From NCBI RefSeq assembly GCF_014529535.1, contig NW_023503501.1, positions 1,308,150-1,372,149 on the forward strand: a DNA stretch of 64,000 bases, in the 5' to 3' direction. Each line of letters opens with the position of its first letter. Positions within the stretch are counted from its first letter, which is position 1. Shown here piece by piece: positions 33,748 to 53,873 of the stretch. Made by a program: the position numbers and the translations under genes. A model generated the notes under the pieces. It ran no database searches, was not told where the DNA came from, and saw only the letters and a program-made list of their open reading frames with translations. The DNA is from Bradysia coprophila (Eukaryota > Arthropoda > Insecta > Diptera > Sciaridae).

Positions 33748-35210
33748 TTTCTCTGAATTTTATTGTCGACTGGTAAAATCTACAATCAAACTGACACTGA
33801 TTGTATGCAGCGCTTGAAATTATTGTAGAACCAGTGTCAGTATATCAATCACCTGGCAACGTATATTGAATTATTTTCATACTTCTTTCTGTACGCCGAT
33901 ATAACACTCATCGACACTCGATAACTAATTTAACATTTTTGTTCGCATGTGACGTCGTATGAGGTGTATTTATTTAATTATCTATGCAAGCGAAAAAGGC
34001 AGCTCTCGCTGTAGATCTGAATGTGGTGTAAAACACTGAGGATACGAACATTGGCCCCGGCATTTTGGTCTAACAAAAGAAGTTGATATTGGATCACTAA
34101 ACATTGACGAGACTCAGATAGCGGAATCTCTTAGATCAGTTGACATCGGATTTGATTTACTCAAGATATCGACGTGACGAACAGACAGTCGAGACAGTCA
34201 GACAAAATTTTTATTATGGATTCGTCATCTATGAACATGGACAAACACTTCGCCCTACCCTGTTATTCGAATTCCATCAATTACACACGAAGTCCGGTTG
34301 GACCTCGTACGGAGATAAGAACTGCGTTTGAGATTTGCAATTTGTCAGTTTGTACTGTTGAGAGAGGCCTTGCTCAAGCTACTGTGTGAGATAAATTATA
34401 AACAATTCTCTTGACTGAAAGTCATGCGTCTTACGGATGATGAACACTCTATAATGTTCACTACCATGATTGAGAATGCATGGATGTATGATGACCAAAA
34501 ACCTTAAATACATGAAAATGTTTATCAAACTTTGTTCATTACTTGATAACTCAAGTAATTCTCAACGGATTTCCAAAAACTCATTTTTCTATTCGTCGAG
34601 GATTGAAATTCAGGGGGTTAAGTGGGAAGTTGGAAGTGGAATGGAAAGTATCGGAGTAATAATCTAAGAGATATTCCAAAAACAATTTTTGAGTGATTTC
34701 GTGGTAATTGTGTGTATAAAAAAAAATTAAATAAACGTGCGTGAACTTTGCAGCCGGAGCGAAGCGAGGGCCGTTATCCACTAGAGTTTCATTTTTGTTC
34801 AAGATATAAGCAAGAAATCTTTTCAACGTCTTTTATAGCAATAGGATTTACGATCGTTTCAAAATGGAAGGGTGTCGGGGTATCTGGCACATTTTCGAAA
34901 TCAATTTTCCACAAAGAGCAAAGTCAATGCTACGAATATTTCCTTACCCTGTCAAGTTCACCCCTTACTTATAGTTGAAAGGTGCGTTGCTTTGACACAT
35001 AACATAGCTGCAAGTTGGATTTCTCCAATATTCCTCACAGAATAATTTATGAAGTGAATCTACAGCATGTTTGTGACTGACGTGTTTCATATCAACAATT
35101 TACACGTGTACAGAGTCATCAACATTCTATTTATAGTTAATATAATAAGTTTGACCTGTGACAACAATGCATTTCAATTGTTGTTTCGTTGAACAGAAAT
35201 ATCGATAGGG
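33748..35210. other. Non-coding region with repeat fragments
   Basis: This region includes a piece of repeat X at 34140-34320 (GATATCGACGTGACG and CGAATTCCATCAATTACACAC) and a piece of repeat R at 34985-35200. Short open frames at 34470-34978 show no motif. Confidence 0.45.
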
Positions 35211-35506
35211 GTGTGCGATGGATAATTTATGGAAATTGGATGACCGACTCGTGAATTAGAGCCCTTGTGAACCAGGTACAAGGCGCAAAGCAGTTTTTGC
35301 TTGTAGGTCGGCCAAATTTGAACTGATTTCGACTGTTTGTGCTTTAGATAGGTATTGACCGTACCATCAGGGAAAAAAAACGTTTGTGAAATTTGGTTTA
35401 CCGGAGCGTCAGCTAGGTCCCTTGAAGTGAGCTCATATCCGGCTACTCGACAGCACAGTGAACTTGGTGTATTTTGTCAATATCTCGAGTAAATTTTGAC
35501 CGAATT

Positions 35507-38244
35507 TCATGAATTTTTTTTTTGTTGAATTGAATTGAATTTATTGACACCGCCAAAAAACTGGCTGAATATAAAAATGTACAAAATATACAAAATATAC
35601 AAACGTAGATAACATAAACACTTAAGACTATTCAGTTGCTTGCATCGATCCTCGTAAGGAGCCAACCTGTATGTCGTTGCGTTGCTACGGCTTTCTAGCA
35701 AATAGATAACGAACTGTTTCTGTATAGATTCAATATCGTCTTTGTAGATTTGCGCCGCAGGATTCCAAATTGTTGATGCAAATTCCAGCCTTGGACGTAC
35801 ATAAGCCAAATAGAGTATACGTTGTGTCTCTTTGGTAAAATTGCCGTTGGAAAAATGTTTAATGCATCCAATCATCTGGCGACACTTCCTTCCCATATGC
35901 TCAATGTGACTGCCCGGGTGAAACCACCTGTTGACCAAAAATCCCAAATCGTTCATTTCTTCGACTCTCTCTATGACGTGATCACCCATTGTGTAATCGG
36001 CTTTGATGAACGATGATTCACTTCGGTAAATGCTGAATATGTAACATTTGTCCTTGTTGAATTGAAGACGATTCTCTGTGTTCCATCTATTAACGTTATC
36101 GATATCTCGCTGCATTCGATGTATATCGCTGTGATCGAAGATAATGGACGCTCACTTGATGTCATCCGCAAATAGTAGAGGGCACACAAATTCAAGAACG
36201 TCGACTACATCATCGATAAACACTGTGAACATTTGTGGGCCAAGAGAACTTCCGGCCGGTACTCCAGATGTAGATTCGTACAATCTTGACTTAAAAATGC
36301 TGATTTGAACGTAATTGGTCCTCCCAACCAGATATTGACACATCCACCTTGCTGTTTTCTTCCCAATACCAAATCTCGCAAATTTCACAATTAACAAACG
36401 TATTATCACTTTGTCGAAGGCAGTTTTGTAATCACCGTGACACAAGTCGAGTTGACATGATCGTTCGAACGCATTGTGAGCCATAATTGATAGACCTAGC
36501 AGATTGGTGACAACTGATCTCTTATTCCTGAATCCATGTTGCGCGCTTTTCAGTTGAGGTTGAATAATCTCACTAATCTTCTTCTTCACTGCAATATCAT
36601 GGATTTTTAGTACGATCGTTTGGATGGCTACGACTCTATAGTTCTTTACGTCTGCTTTGTCACCCTTTCTTTTGTATACCGGAACGATTCGTGATATTTT
36701 CGATGTGGCTGCTATTTCACCAATATTGAAAGATTTTTGATACAGCAACCATATTGGCCATGCAACTGATGATGCACACATTTTCAAAACCGATGGTTTT
36801 ATCTCGTCTGGTCCAGCTCCACTCTTCCATTCCAGTGTATGAATCGCTGCTTCAATGTCAAACAACGAGACATTAATTTCTTCAGTACTACTTATCGGAA
36901 CGTAAATATCGTCAAAATCCCAATTCTCTTCATCAGGTACGTAAATCGATTCGAAGTAATCAGCAAACAAGTCTACCACTTCTTCCGTTGTATTGCCAAT
37001 TTTATCACCGAATTTTAGTGTGTCAGGGTACTTTTCGATGCCACCATTCATTTTCGCAAACTTCCAAAATTCAGCTTGATTCGATTTGATATTTTCTTGT
37101 GTCTGGCGGATATATTCGTTGTATCGACGGTCGCTTTCCTCACTGAATAATTTATGTGCCTCTTCATATTCCAACGTTGTTGATTCGTTTCTGGCTTTTC
37201 GTTTAAACAACTTGTCACGACGATTCTTAAGACGCTGTAACTCTGGAGACCACCATTTCGGTTTGTTCGAGTATTTTCTGACTGTTTTCTTTGGCACGTT
37301 TTGTTCGATTAGAGATTTAATGGTCTGAACGAAGAATTCGTATGCTGCGTCAACATCTCTGATATTAAATTCGTGTTGGAAATTGATCGCATTCAGTTGG
37401 CATTCCATTCTATCATAGTGTCCGCGTGCATATTGATACACAGTAACGTCTTCGGTCTTTACAGAGGAATTAGCATAGTAATCCACCATTATTTCGTAAG
37501 GTACGTGGCTTGGATCTTGTTGATTTTGTTCGATGATAGTGAAGTTGTCCTTGCTGAGTCTGAATTCGTTTGAATTTTTGACAAAAACCAAATCCAAAAC
37601 ATTCGAAGACGTGTTGCGAAAATCCGACAGTTGAGACAATGACAAACTGAGCATTTTGTCCAAAAAATACAGAGCATCGGTTTGGTAGTTTGATAGGCTC
37701 CCATTCCCAGTGGCATTCGTTAACGTGTGTGGCAAATATCCATTGTCATCATCGTAATCAGCTGTCCAAACAATATCATGAAGGTTGAAGTCACCGACAA
37801 CTATGATCTTGTGCATACGGTATTTTTCTACGATGAATTTAACACGTCGATAATGTTTTATTGCTGCTTCTAGGTCGAATGTACTTTGGTAGCAAACGTA
37901 GACCACCATTGCCTGGGGCAGTGGGGCTTGATGAGTATTTCAATAGCCAAAAATTCACTGTTTAGGTCGACGTCATCAATGAAATCGAATACAATTGCTC
38001 TGCTGTTTAATGTGTGAAGGACCAAAATAGCAACTCCACCTGCTCGCCTTAAATTCTGGATAATTCGGTCATTACGGTACACTTTAAAGGCATCAGGAAA
38101 GTAAACACTGCTCGAAATACTAGCGTCCGCCTTAGTTTCGGTGAAACACAGCACTTTGTAGGTCGACAGTTCAATTTTCATGCTGATGTTGCGTTTATTT
38201 GAAATACTCCGGCAGTTGTTATAGTATATCGGCATCGAATCCAT
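35507..38244 (-). pseudogene. LINE ORF2: endonuclease-reverse transcriptase (broken)
   Basis: The start is the ATG at 38244 (MDSMPIYYNNCRSISNK), an APE endonuclease N-terminus with CFTETKAD and later VVGDFNLHDIVW and NVLDLVF. A frameshift near 37912 moves reading to the frame 36152-37909. The reverse transcriptase shows GAGPDEIKPSVLK, RIVPVYKRKGD, AQHGFRNKRSVVTNLL, DYKTAFDKV, SGVPAGSSLGPQMF and FADDIK. An in-frame TGA immediately follows FADDIK (36152-36154). The same frame continues with RDIDNVNRWNTENRLQFNKDKC and YLAYVRPRLEFASTIWNP to 35507. With one frameshift and one stop the protein cannot be made whole, but decay is slight. Confidence 0.88.
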
Positions 38245-39185
38245 GTATTCGGTTTGGTTTGGGCAGGTTTACCGTAGTAGAAAAACGATTCAAATTACTT
38301 GGTGTAGTGTCATAATTTGCTTGGCTAGAACATATACTGTTTAAAGTGTTACCTGAGAGGTAATCTCCTATGCCTGTAAATGTGTCTCCACTACTGGTGC
38401 TACTGGACTCTGGGGACCTAGATCCATCAGTACGGGCGTTTTCGGTTCTTCGTTTTTTGATTCCGGTTCTTGATTGGCAGACTCTTGATTGCTGGGTTCA
38501 CTATTGACGGGTACTTGATTCCATTGAAATTTCGGCACTGCTGACGTTTTCAACTCCAAATCGAATTCACGTATTCGACTGGTTTCAGGCCAATATATCG
38601 GGTCCATTAGTTTAGCGAAATTGGATGTCGAACATTTGATGCAGAACGAAACGAAAGAGTAAGTCGATAAGTCCCTCTCTTTCTTGACCAACTTACGGAC
38701 CTCTATGTCTGGTGACGTTATTCCAATCGAATTTTTGATGTAATCGGTTATCTCGTCCGAAGTTGTTTCCCGATGCACACGTGAAAGCCAAATAGCTTTT
38801 TCTGGTTTGGTTTTGAAACGGTTTAAAGGTCTTCCAATCACATTTTTCGATGTACCAGACATAACTGGCTTGTCTGATTTGGGCGTTTGTTTAGACCTCG
38901 ACGTTGTCGGCGTTCCCTTGTATGAGACAATACCTTGTTTGGCTGTATCGGCATAAGATTTCTTGCTATTGACATTCGGCACCTGATCAAGCGTCTTTTT
39001 AATCGACGAGATGTTTTCATTATTGACTTTAATTGACTCTCCAACAGCTACTTTTTGCAGCGAAACAGTTTCATTCATCGTGTCGACTGATGCTTTCAAT
39101 CCTTCAATCGTTGATGTTTGAGTTTCGATCTTTTGGACTAAAGTTTCAATTACGGTTTGTAGGTGCTTTAAGGTCTTTTGGGGAT
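35515..39185 (-). mobile_element. Jockey-superfamily LINE, 5'-truncated
   Basis: A minus-strand non-LTR retrotransposon with ORF1, an APE-type endonuclease and a reverse transcriptase. The 3' end is an (ATTCA)n-like run plus poly-A next to 35515. The 5' end falls inside ORF1 coding sequence near 39185. It is inserted in a copy of repeat X, pieces of which flank it at 35210-35515 and from 39200. Clade within the jockey superfamily is not resolved by eye. Confidence 0.85.
38368..39099 (-). pseudogene. LINE ORF1 (RNA-binding, N-terminally truncated)
   Basis: Open frame upstream of the endonuclease ORF. A heptad-like coiled-coil region (SVDTMNETVSLQKV and further upstream in frame to about 39183, without an ATG) leads to a middle region KAIWLSRVHRETTSDEITDYIK and STYSFVSFCI that looks like an RRM fold, then an E/Q/P-rich tail. 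The order coil-RRM-acidic tail fits ORF1p of this LINE group. The start is missing, so it is truncated. Confidence 0.7.
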
Positions 39186-39199
39186 ATTTACGGCAAAAA

Positions 39200-40262
39200 A
39201 ACGTTGGAAATGTAAATGAAACGGCAAAAGATAGGTAATGTCGATACCGATCCAGGAAAAAAAAGTTTATTAAAATCGGGTGAATGGCCCGTGAGTTAGG
39301 GCCCTAGAAGTGAAAGGCTACTCGGCCCTAAGTATATTTTGCATATAACTCGAGTAAATTTCATCCTTTTTTCGTGATTTTTGTTTCATTTGAAAGGTAA
39401 TCGAAGCCGGAATATAATGTGGCGAAGAACGTTTTAAATTTGGGTCTTTGGACTGAGGCCGCTCCTCGGCCCTAAGTGTATTTTGCATATAAATCGAGTA
39501 AATCTCATCCAATTTTGCTAATTTTTGTCTTATATGAAAGGTAATTGAATACCGAATAGAATGTGGTGAGAAAAATGTTTGAAAATTAGGTCCTTGGACT
39601 GAGGCCGCTCCTCGGCCCTAAGTGTATTTTGCATATAACTCGAGTAAATTTGATCCGATTTTCCTAATTTTTGTTTCATTTGAAAAGTAATCGAACGAGG
39701 AATAGAATGTTGTTGAAAAAAAAAAAAATTTGGGTCCTTGGACTAAGGCCTCTCCACGGCCCTAAGTGTGTTTTGCATATAACTCGAGTAAATTTGATCC
39801 GATTTTCCTAAATTTTGTTTCATTTGAAAGGTAATCGAACACCAAATAGAATGTTGTTGGAAAAAAAAATTGGGTCCTTGGACTAAGCCCGCTACACGGC
39901 CCTAAGTGTATTTTGCATATATCTCGAGTAAATTTCGTCCGATTTTCCTAATTTTTGTTTCATTTGGAAGGTAATCGAAGGCCGAATATAATGATGTTGA
40001 AAAAAAATTAAATTTGGGTCGTTGGACTAAGGCCGTAACTAGGCCTTAGGCCTCTCAATAAATTAAAATTTTAGGTCAACTTGAAATTTGTGTTACATTT
40101 GAAAGGAACGTCGTACGGGGCTTCGTAATTGCGCTATGCGCAATTTGTAAGATGTACACATTTCATAATAATTTGACTTCAACTAGGGTGACAGGCTACT
40201 AGGGTCACGTGCGCAATAGATGTACGGGTTCGTACGGGGCTCAGTCGCAGCAAACGCTCCGA
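39200..40262. repeat. Dispersed repeat family X, copy 2 with tandem 144-bp units
   Basis: Reverse-oriented copy of the repeat at 1756-2730, ending near GGGGCTCAGTCGCAGCAAAC. The motif CGGCCCTAAGTGTATTTTGC recurs at about 39323, 39467, 39613, 39757 and 39897, spacing 140-146 bp. The edge at 40262-40280 lies against the last exon of OR copy 5. Confidence 0.8.
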
Positions 40263-40280
40263 CTGTTCTGACGGCTCGTT

Positions 40281-41628
40281 TTATTGAAGGTTTTGTAAGA
40301 TGTTAAACATGCTGTAGGCACCGTTGACAATCTGCTCGTATTGAAGAGATTCAATTGAAGTAAAAATAGGATTTAAAGATTTTTGGCTCACCGTCATAAA
40401 TGATTCCAAGTTCATTGGATATATCAAGATGACAAGTTTTTGCGGTTGCTTCAACACCTCACCTATGATGAGAACACATTTTTTATACGATTCTGTCTGC
40501 TCAATCCAATTTGACTCAAATAAGCAGTAAGATAGTCGGTCACTGGCAACGGTAATGCCATTCGCCAGATACATAACCAAAAAAATATCAAAAATTGCGT
40601 AGAGCAGCACAACAACATTAAATTCTATTTGTACAATACTTTGATTCGAAGACTAAATTGGGATGAGATATTACGAATTGAGCATTTTTATATACCGAGC
40701 GTCATTAGTGGTGTTAGTAGTACTCACAAAGGCTAAGCTGTAAACTGAAGTACAAATTGTAATGCCACTGGTTGTGATTTGGACCAAAAATAATGTCGAA
40801 AAAAAGGATCTGAATTGCTCTATTGTTCGGTTTTGGAAATAAAAATTTATTCGAAATCTAATACCGATTGTGAACAGTCGTACTCGGTCAAGTTCCGATG
40901 AGCTTCTACCAAGACAATTAAATCTTCAACGAACCCACTTCGTTGTGTCGACCTGAATTCTTTCTGTTTTTTGGTTATCTTCGAAATGGTTTTCTTCACC
41001 ACACCTAATTTTCTCAATTTATTTCCCAACAGATCGTACTCAATAGAGTAATTTAACATCATGTACCAAATTAATACTGTTATCCAGTTCATTATAGTGT
41101 ACAAGAAACATGACAATGACAAGAACAAATACGCCAACCAATAAATAATTTCCGAACGGTTCCATGAGAAACTGACCCTTTATCGGTGGAGAATATTGGC
41201 AGTTTTATTAGAACCACAACTGGAACAGTGACAAATGTTGCCAGACAATACATCCGTACGAAATTCATAAATTTTTGGATCTTTTTGCCTGTTTCCTCAT
41301 ATTCTTCACGATTTTCAATTAAATGAACAACGAACGGATCACATAAAAATGCGAGGATTTTTTGTTTCTTAAGCAGGAGGTACAAAAGTTTCACGTATGC
41401 TACGGCTGCTGTAATTGAAATTTGTATCGAAAAAATAGATTCATTCCGATCGACACATAGAAAAATGTTAGCTGCGAAGAATAGCGGGTAAAATGTACCA
41501 AAAAAACCAAAGAACAATTTCTTGCCGATCTTAAGGTAATTGGACTCTTCGTCCTTTTGCCATATTTCTATTCGATAAAATATTTTTAGAATTCGCTGAA
41601 GCGTTTTGTCCACTTGAATCGTAAACAT
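40281..41628 (-). pseudogene. Odorant receptor, OR copy 5 (frameshifted)
   Basis: All four OR exons are present and aligned: 40884-41628, 40728-40827, 40392-40652 and 40281-40331. Exon 1 is 745 nt instead of 758; a 13-bp deletion near 41175 (after FSTDKG) breaks the frame. The acceptor of exon 2 has CCG where the others have CAG (around 40828), so splicing would fail too. The rest is well preserved, including the 60-nt final intron, suggesting recent loss. The start is ATG at 41628 (MFTIQVDKTLQRIL). A sequencing error could explain the indel but not both lesions easily. Confidence 0.85.
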
Positions 41629-41639
41629 TTTCTCACAAT

Positions 41640-43600
41640 TTTATTGTCGACCGGTGCAATCCACAATCAAACTGACACTGATTGTATTCAGCGCTTGAAT
41701 TCATTTTTATTATACCTTGAACCGTAACAACATTATTACATCGTTTGGTACGTGTAGACATAGTAGAAAAATTTGAAATGCATCTCACTCTCCCTGCAAT
41801 ACTTGTATATAAAAAGTACATTGTAATACTCTTTTACCTTACTTGGGATGTAAACATCGCACTTTCGCCCTTAGGAAAAGTACTTTATAGCGCTCGTAAG
41901 GTAAAACCTAATACAATGGACGGAAAATAATAATTTGTTATCTCGTATCACGATGAAGACCTCGGATAATTTTACTCGCTGGACATGATACAACAAATTA
42001 CCTCACTTGTACCTGCTATTAACAAGTCTAGGGTACAAGTGTGGGAAAATTCAAGAAAATGTTTTCCCAAAAATAGTCCTTGCTTATATGACACACTAAT
42101 AGAATGACCTAGTAGAATTTTCAAAGAGAGCAAACGATTAGAAAAGTGAGATAGAAATTGTAGGTCGAAATACTTGTTTCTCCTGTTTAATTTCTAAACA
42201 TTTTGTTTTTCCGAATGGTACAGTGGCCGACTTTCAATTTTGTTTACTATTTTGATTCAGCTGTTTGACCAGCCACTGTATTAATTTTTAGATTATACGG
42301 CAAAGTGCCTTTGAATGAGTCAGATTAAGTGAAATTTGAATACACTTTTGCTATTTTTGGATATTATTAAAAATCAGCTCGGAGCCCTGCAAAAAAATTA
42401 TTAATTTTTAACCGCCACCATTCCGTCACCACTGGGAGTCAGGGTACCAATTCTACGGAGTGAGGTATGGATTCGGGTTTAAATTGGTGAAAGTTGTAGT
42501 TCTAATAGTAGTAGTACAAACAATGGATCCCATAGGTGCAAGGGAAGCTGTTAGAGAATCGTTCAAGTTTAATAACGACGATTTTCGAAAGATCATCTCG
42601 CTTCAGATTCATGGATGTCATTTCGCGGAAAACTGCTGCCGTCTTCCCCAGTGAGACATCCCAATCGACTCTACTAATTAGAATATTACTTATATTGATA
42701 GAGGGAGAGTATTACTAACAGATAATTTATGAAGTTTTTCTATTGCACGTTTGTTTAGAAGTTACTGACATAATTTAAATCAACACTTTACATCGTACAC
42801 AATGACATTCTATACAGTTCCTAAGTTTCACTATGTGGCTAGTTGCATGTTTTTTTTTATAAATAAGTTAAGGACAGGACAAACTTTTGTAGACAGTTTA
42901 AGTTAATTCGAAATTGTGTTTGTATCGTTCTATTGTTATAAATAATTGAGTACCTCGGTGCCGCGTGCCTCGGTAAAGTTCACAAGGTCCTAAATTATTG
43001 AAACTTTTTAACACGTGGATGATCACATGAGTGAATTTGATTAAATTTTAATATTAAAAAAAAGAAGATTACATTGGATGCTGCGGACTCAGTTCATTTC
43101 ATGGGGGATCTATTTTGTGATACGAGCCGAACTCGCCTTCGGCTTGGATATGCGAACTCTACACTTGTCAAGATAACCGTTTCAAAAGCTTGTTGCTTAA
43201 AACCACACGAGTGAGTTCACAAACCTGTTTCCGAGTGTAATGAACTAAGCAGCATCCAATATATGCTATTTTATTGCCCATTCAACCGGAATATTGTTGT
43301 TACGAGTACATTGTCCCATCCAAGGACCTGACAGTTAAAAACCAAAAGTGTTCAAGAAGACACGGACATATTCTTGAATAACAAAAGATTTCTGTACAAA
43401 AAAGTGCATGTTTGCAGTTTTTGATCACCTCGGGTCGAATAGCTTTCTGGGCACATATAAAAGAAACTCCACTGGAAAATACATCCGATGTCGGTGGGCA
43501 GTTTTTCCGTAAGACTCATAACTTTCAGTCAAGTAAGGGAATACAATCGTGAAAAATCTCGTTTTAGTGTGTTTATTGACCTCGGCTTCGCCTCGAATAA
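41640..43600. other. Intergenic region between the OR cluster and the ABCC gene
   Basis: No gene is supported. There is a piece of repeat R at about 42720-43020 and a trace of the 50780-51312 foldback family near 43390-43430. The short open frames 42460-42718 have no motif. Confidence 0.45.
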
Positions 43601-43639
43601 ACTAAATTCACGTGAAAACGGTGCTCTTCAATTGTCCTA

Positions 43640-44245
43640 AATCTTGGTATGACAGACGATTCCTCTGGCACTTCTTACCTTCCGTCGGATTTTTCGATGG
43701 ATTTGGATTATTTTCGACATGAGTGAGGTGTTCCAAGATTGGTTCCTAAATTTTGGGATGACAGATGATTCCTCTGGCACTTCTTACCTTCCGTCGGATT
43801 TTTCGATGGATTTGGGTCATTCCCGATATAAGTGATGTGTTCCAAGTTTTGTTCCTAAATCTTGGGATGACAGACGATTCCTTTGGCACTTCTCACCTTC
43901 CGTCCGATTTTTTAATGGATTTGGATTATTTTCGACATGAGTGAGGTGTTCCAAGATTGGTTCCTAAATTTTGGGATGACAGATGATTCCTCTGGCACTT
44001 CTTACCTTCCGTCGGATTTTTCGATGGATTTGGGTCATTCCCGATATAAGTGATGTGTTCCAAGTTTTGTTCCTAAATCTTGGGATGACAGACGATTCCT
44101 TTGGCACGTCTTACCTTCCGTCCGATTTTTTAATGGATTTGGATTATTTTCGACATGAGTGAGGTGTTCCAAGATTGGTTCCTAAATTTTGGGATGACAG
44201 ATGATTCCTCTGGCACTTCTTACCTTCCGTCGGATTTTTCGACTT
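43640..44245. repeat. 109-bp tandem array with alternating monomers
   Basis: GATGACAGA(C/T)GATTCCT restarts at 43648, 43757, 43866, 43975, 44084 and 44193, exactly 109 bp apart. Two monomer types alternate (GACGATTCCT and GATGATTCCT), so the true period is 218 bp. The array ends in GTCGGATTTTTCGA about 250 bp from the ABCC stop codon. Confidence 0.9.
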
Positions 44246-44501
44246 GCGTTCACGCTTTCGGGTTTTTGACTGATTTTTAGAATCAGCTAATTTCACTTTT
44301 ACAATAAAAAAATGCCATTTGAGAACAACTTAACAACTTTTAATATAAATTTACTATTCGATTCATTCAATTAATTGTTGTATAAACATATAACTTAAGT
44401 AACATAACGCAAAATCTGTTTAAAACGCGGTAGGTACATTCAATCTAAGACCACTTTTTTGTATAATTTAAAAAAAACCTATTTCTTTACGGTGAATGGC
44501 A

Positions 44502-53873
<9,372 letters not shown>

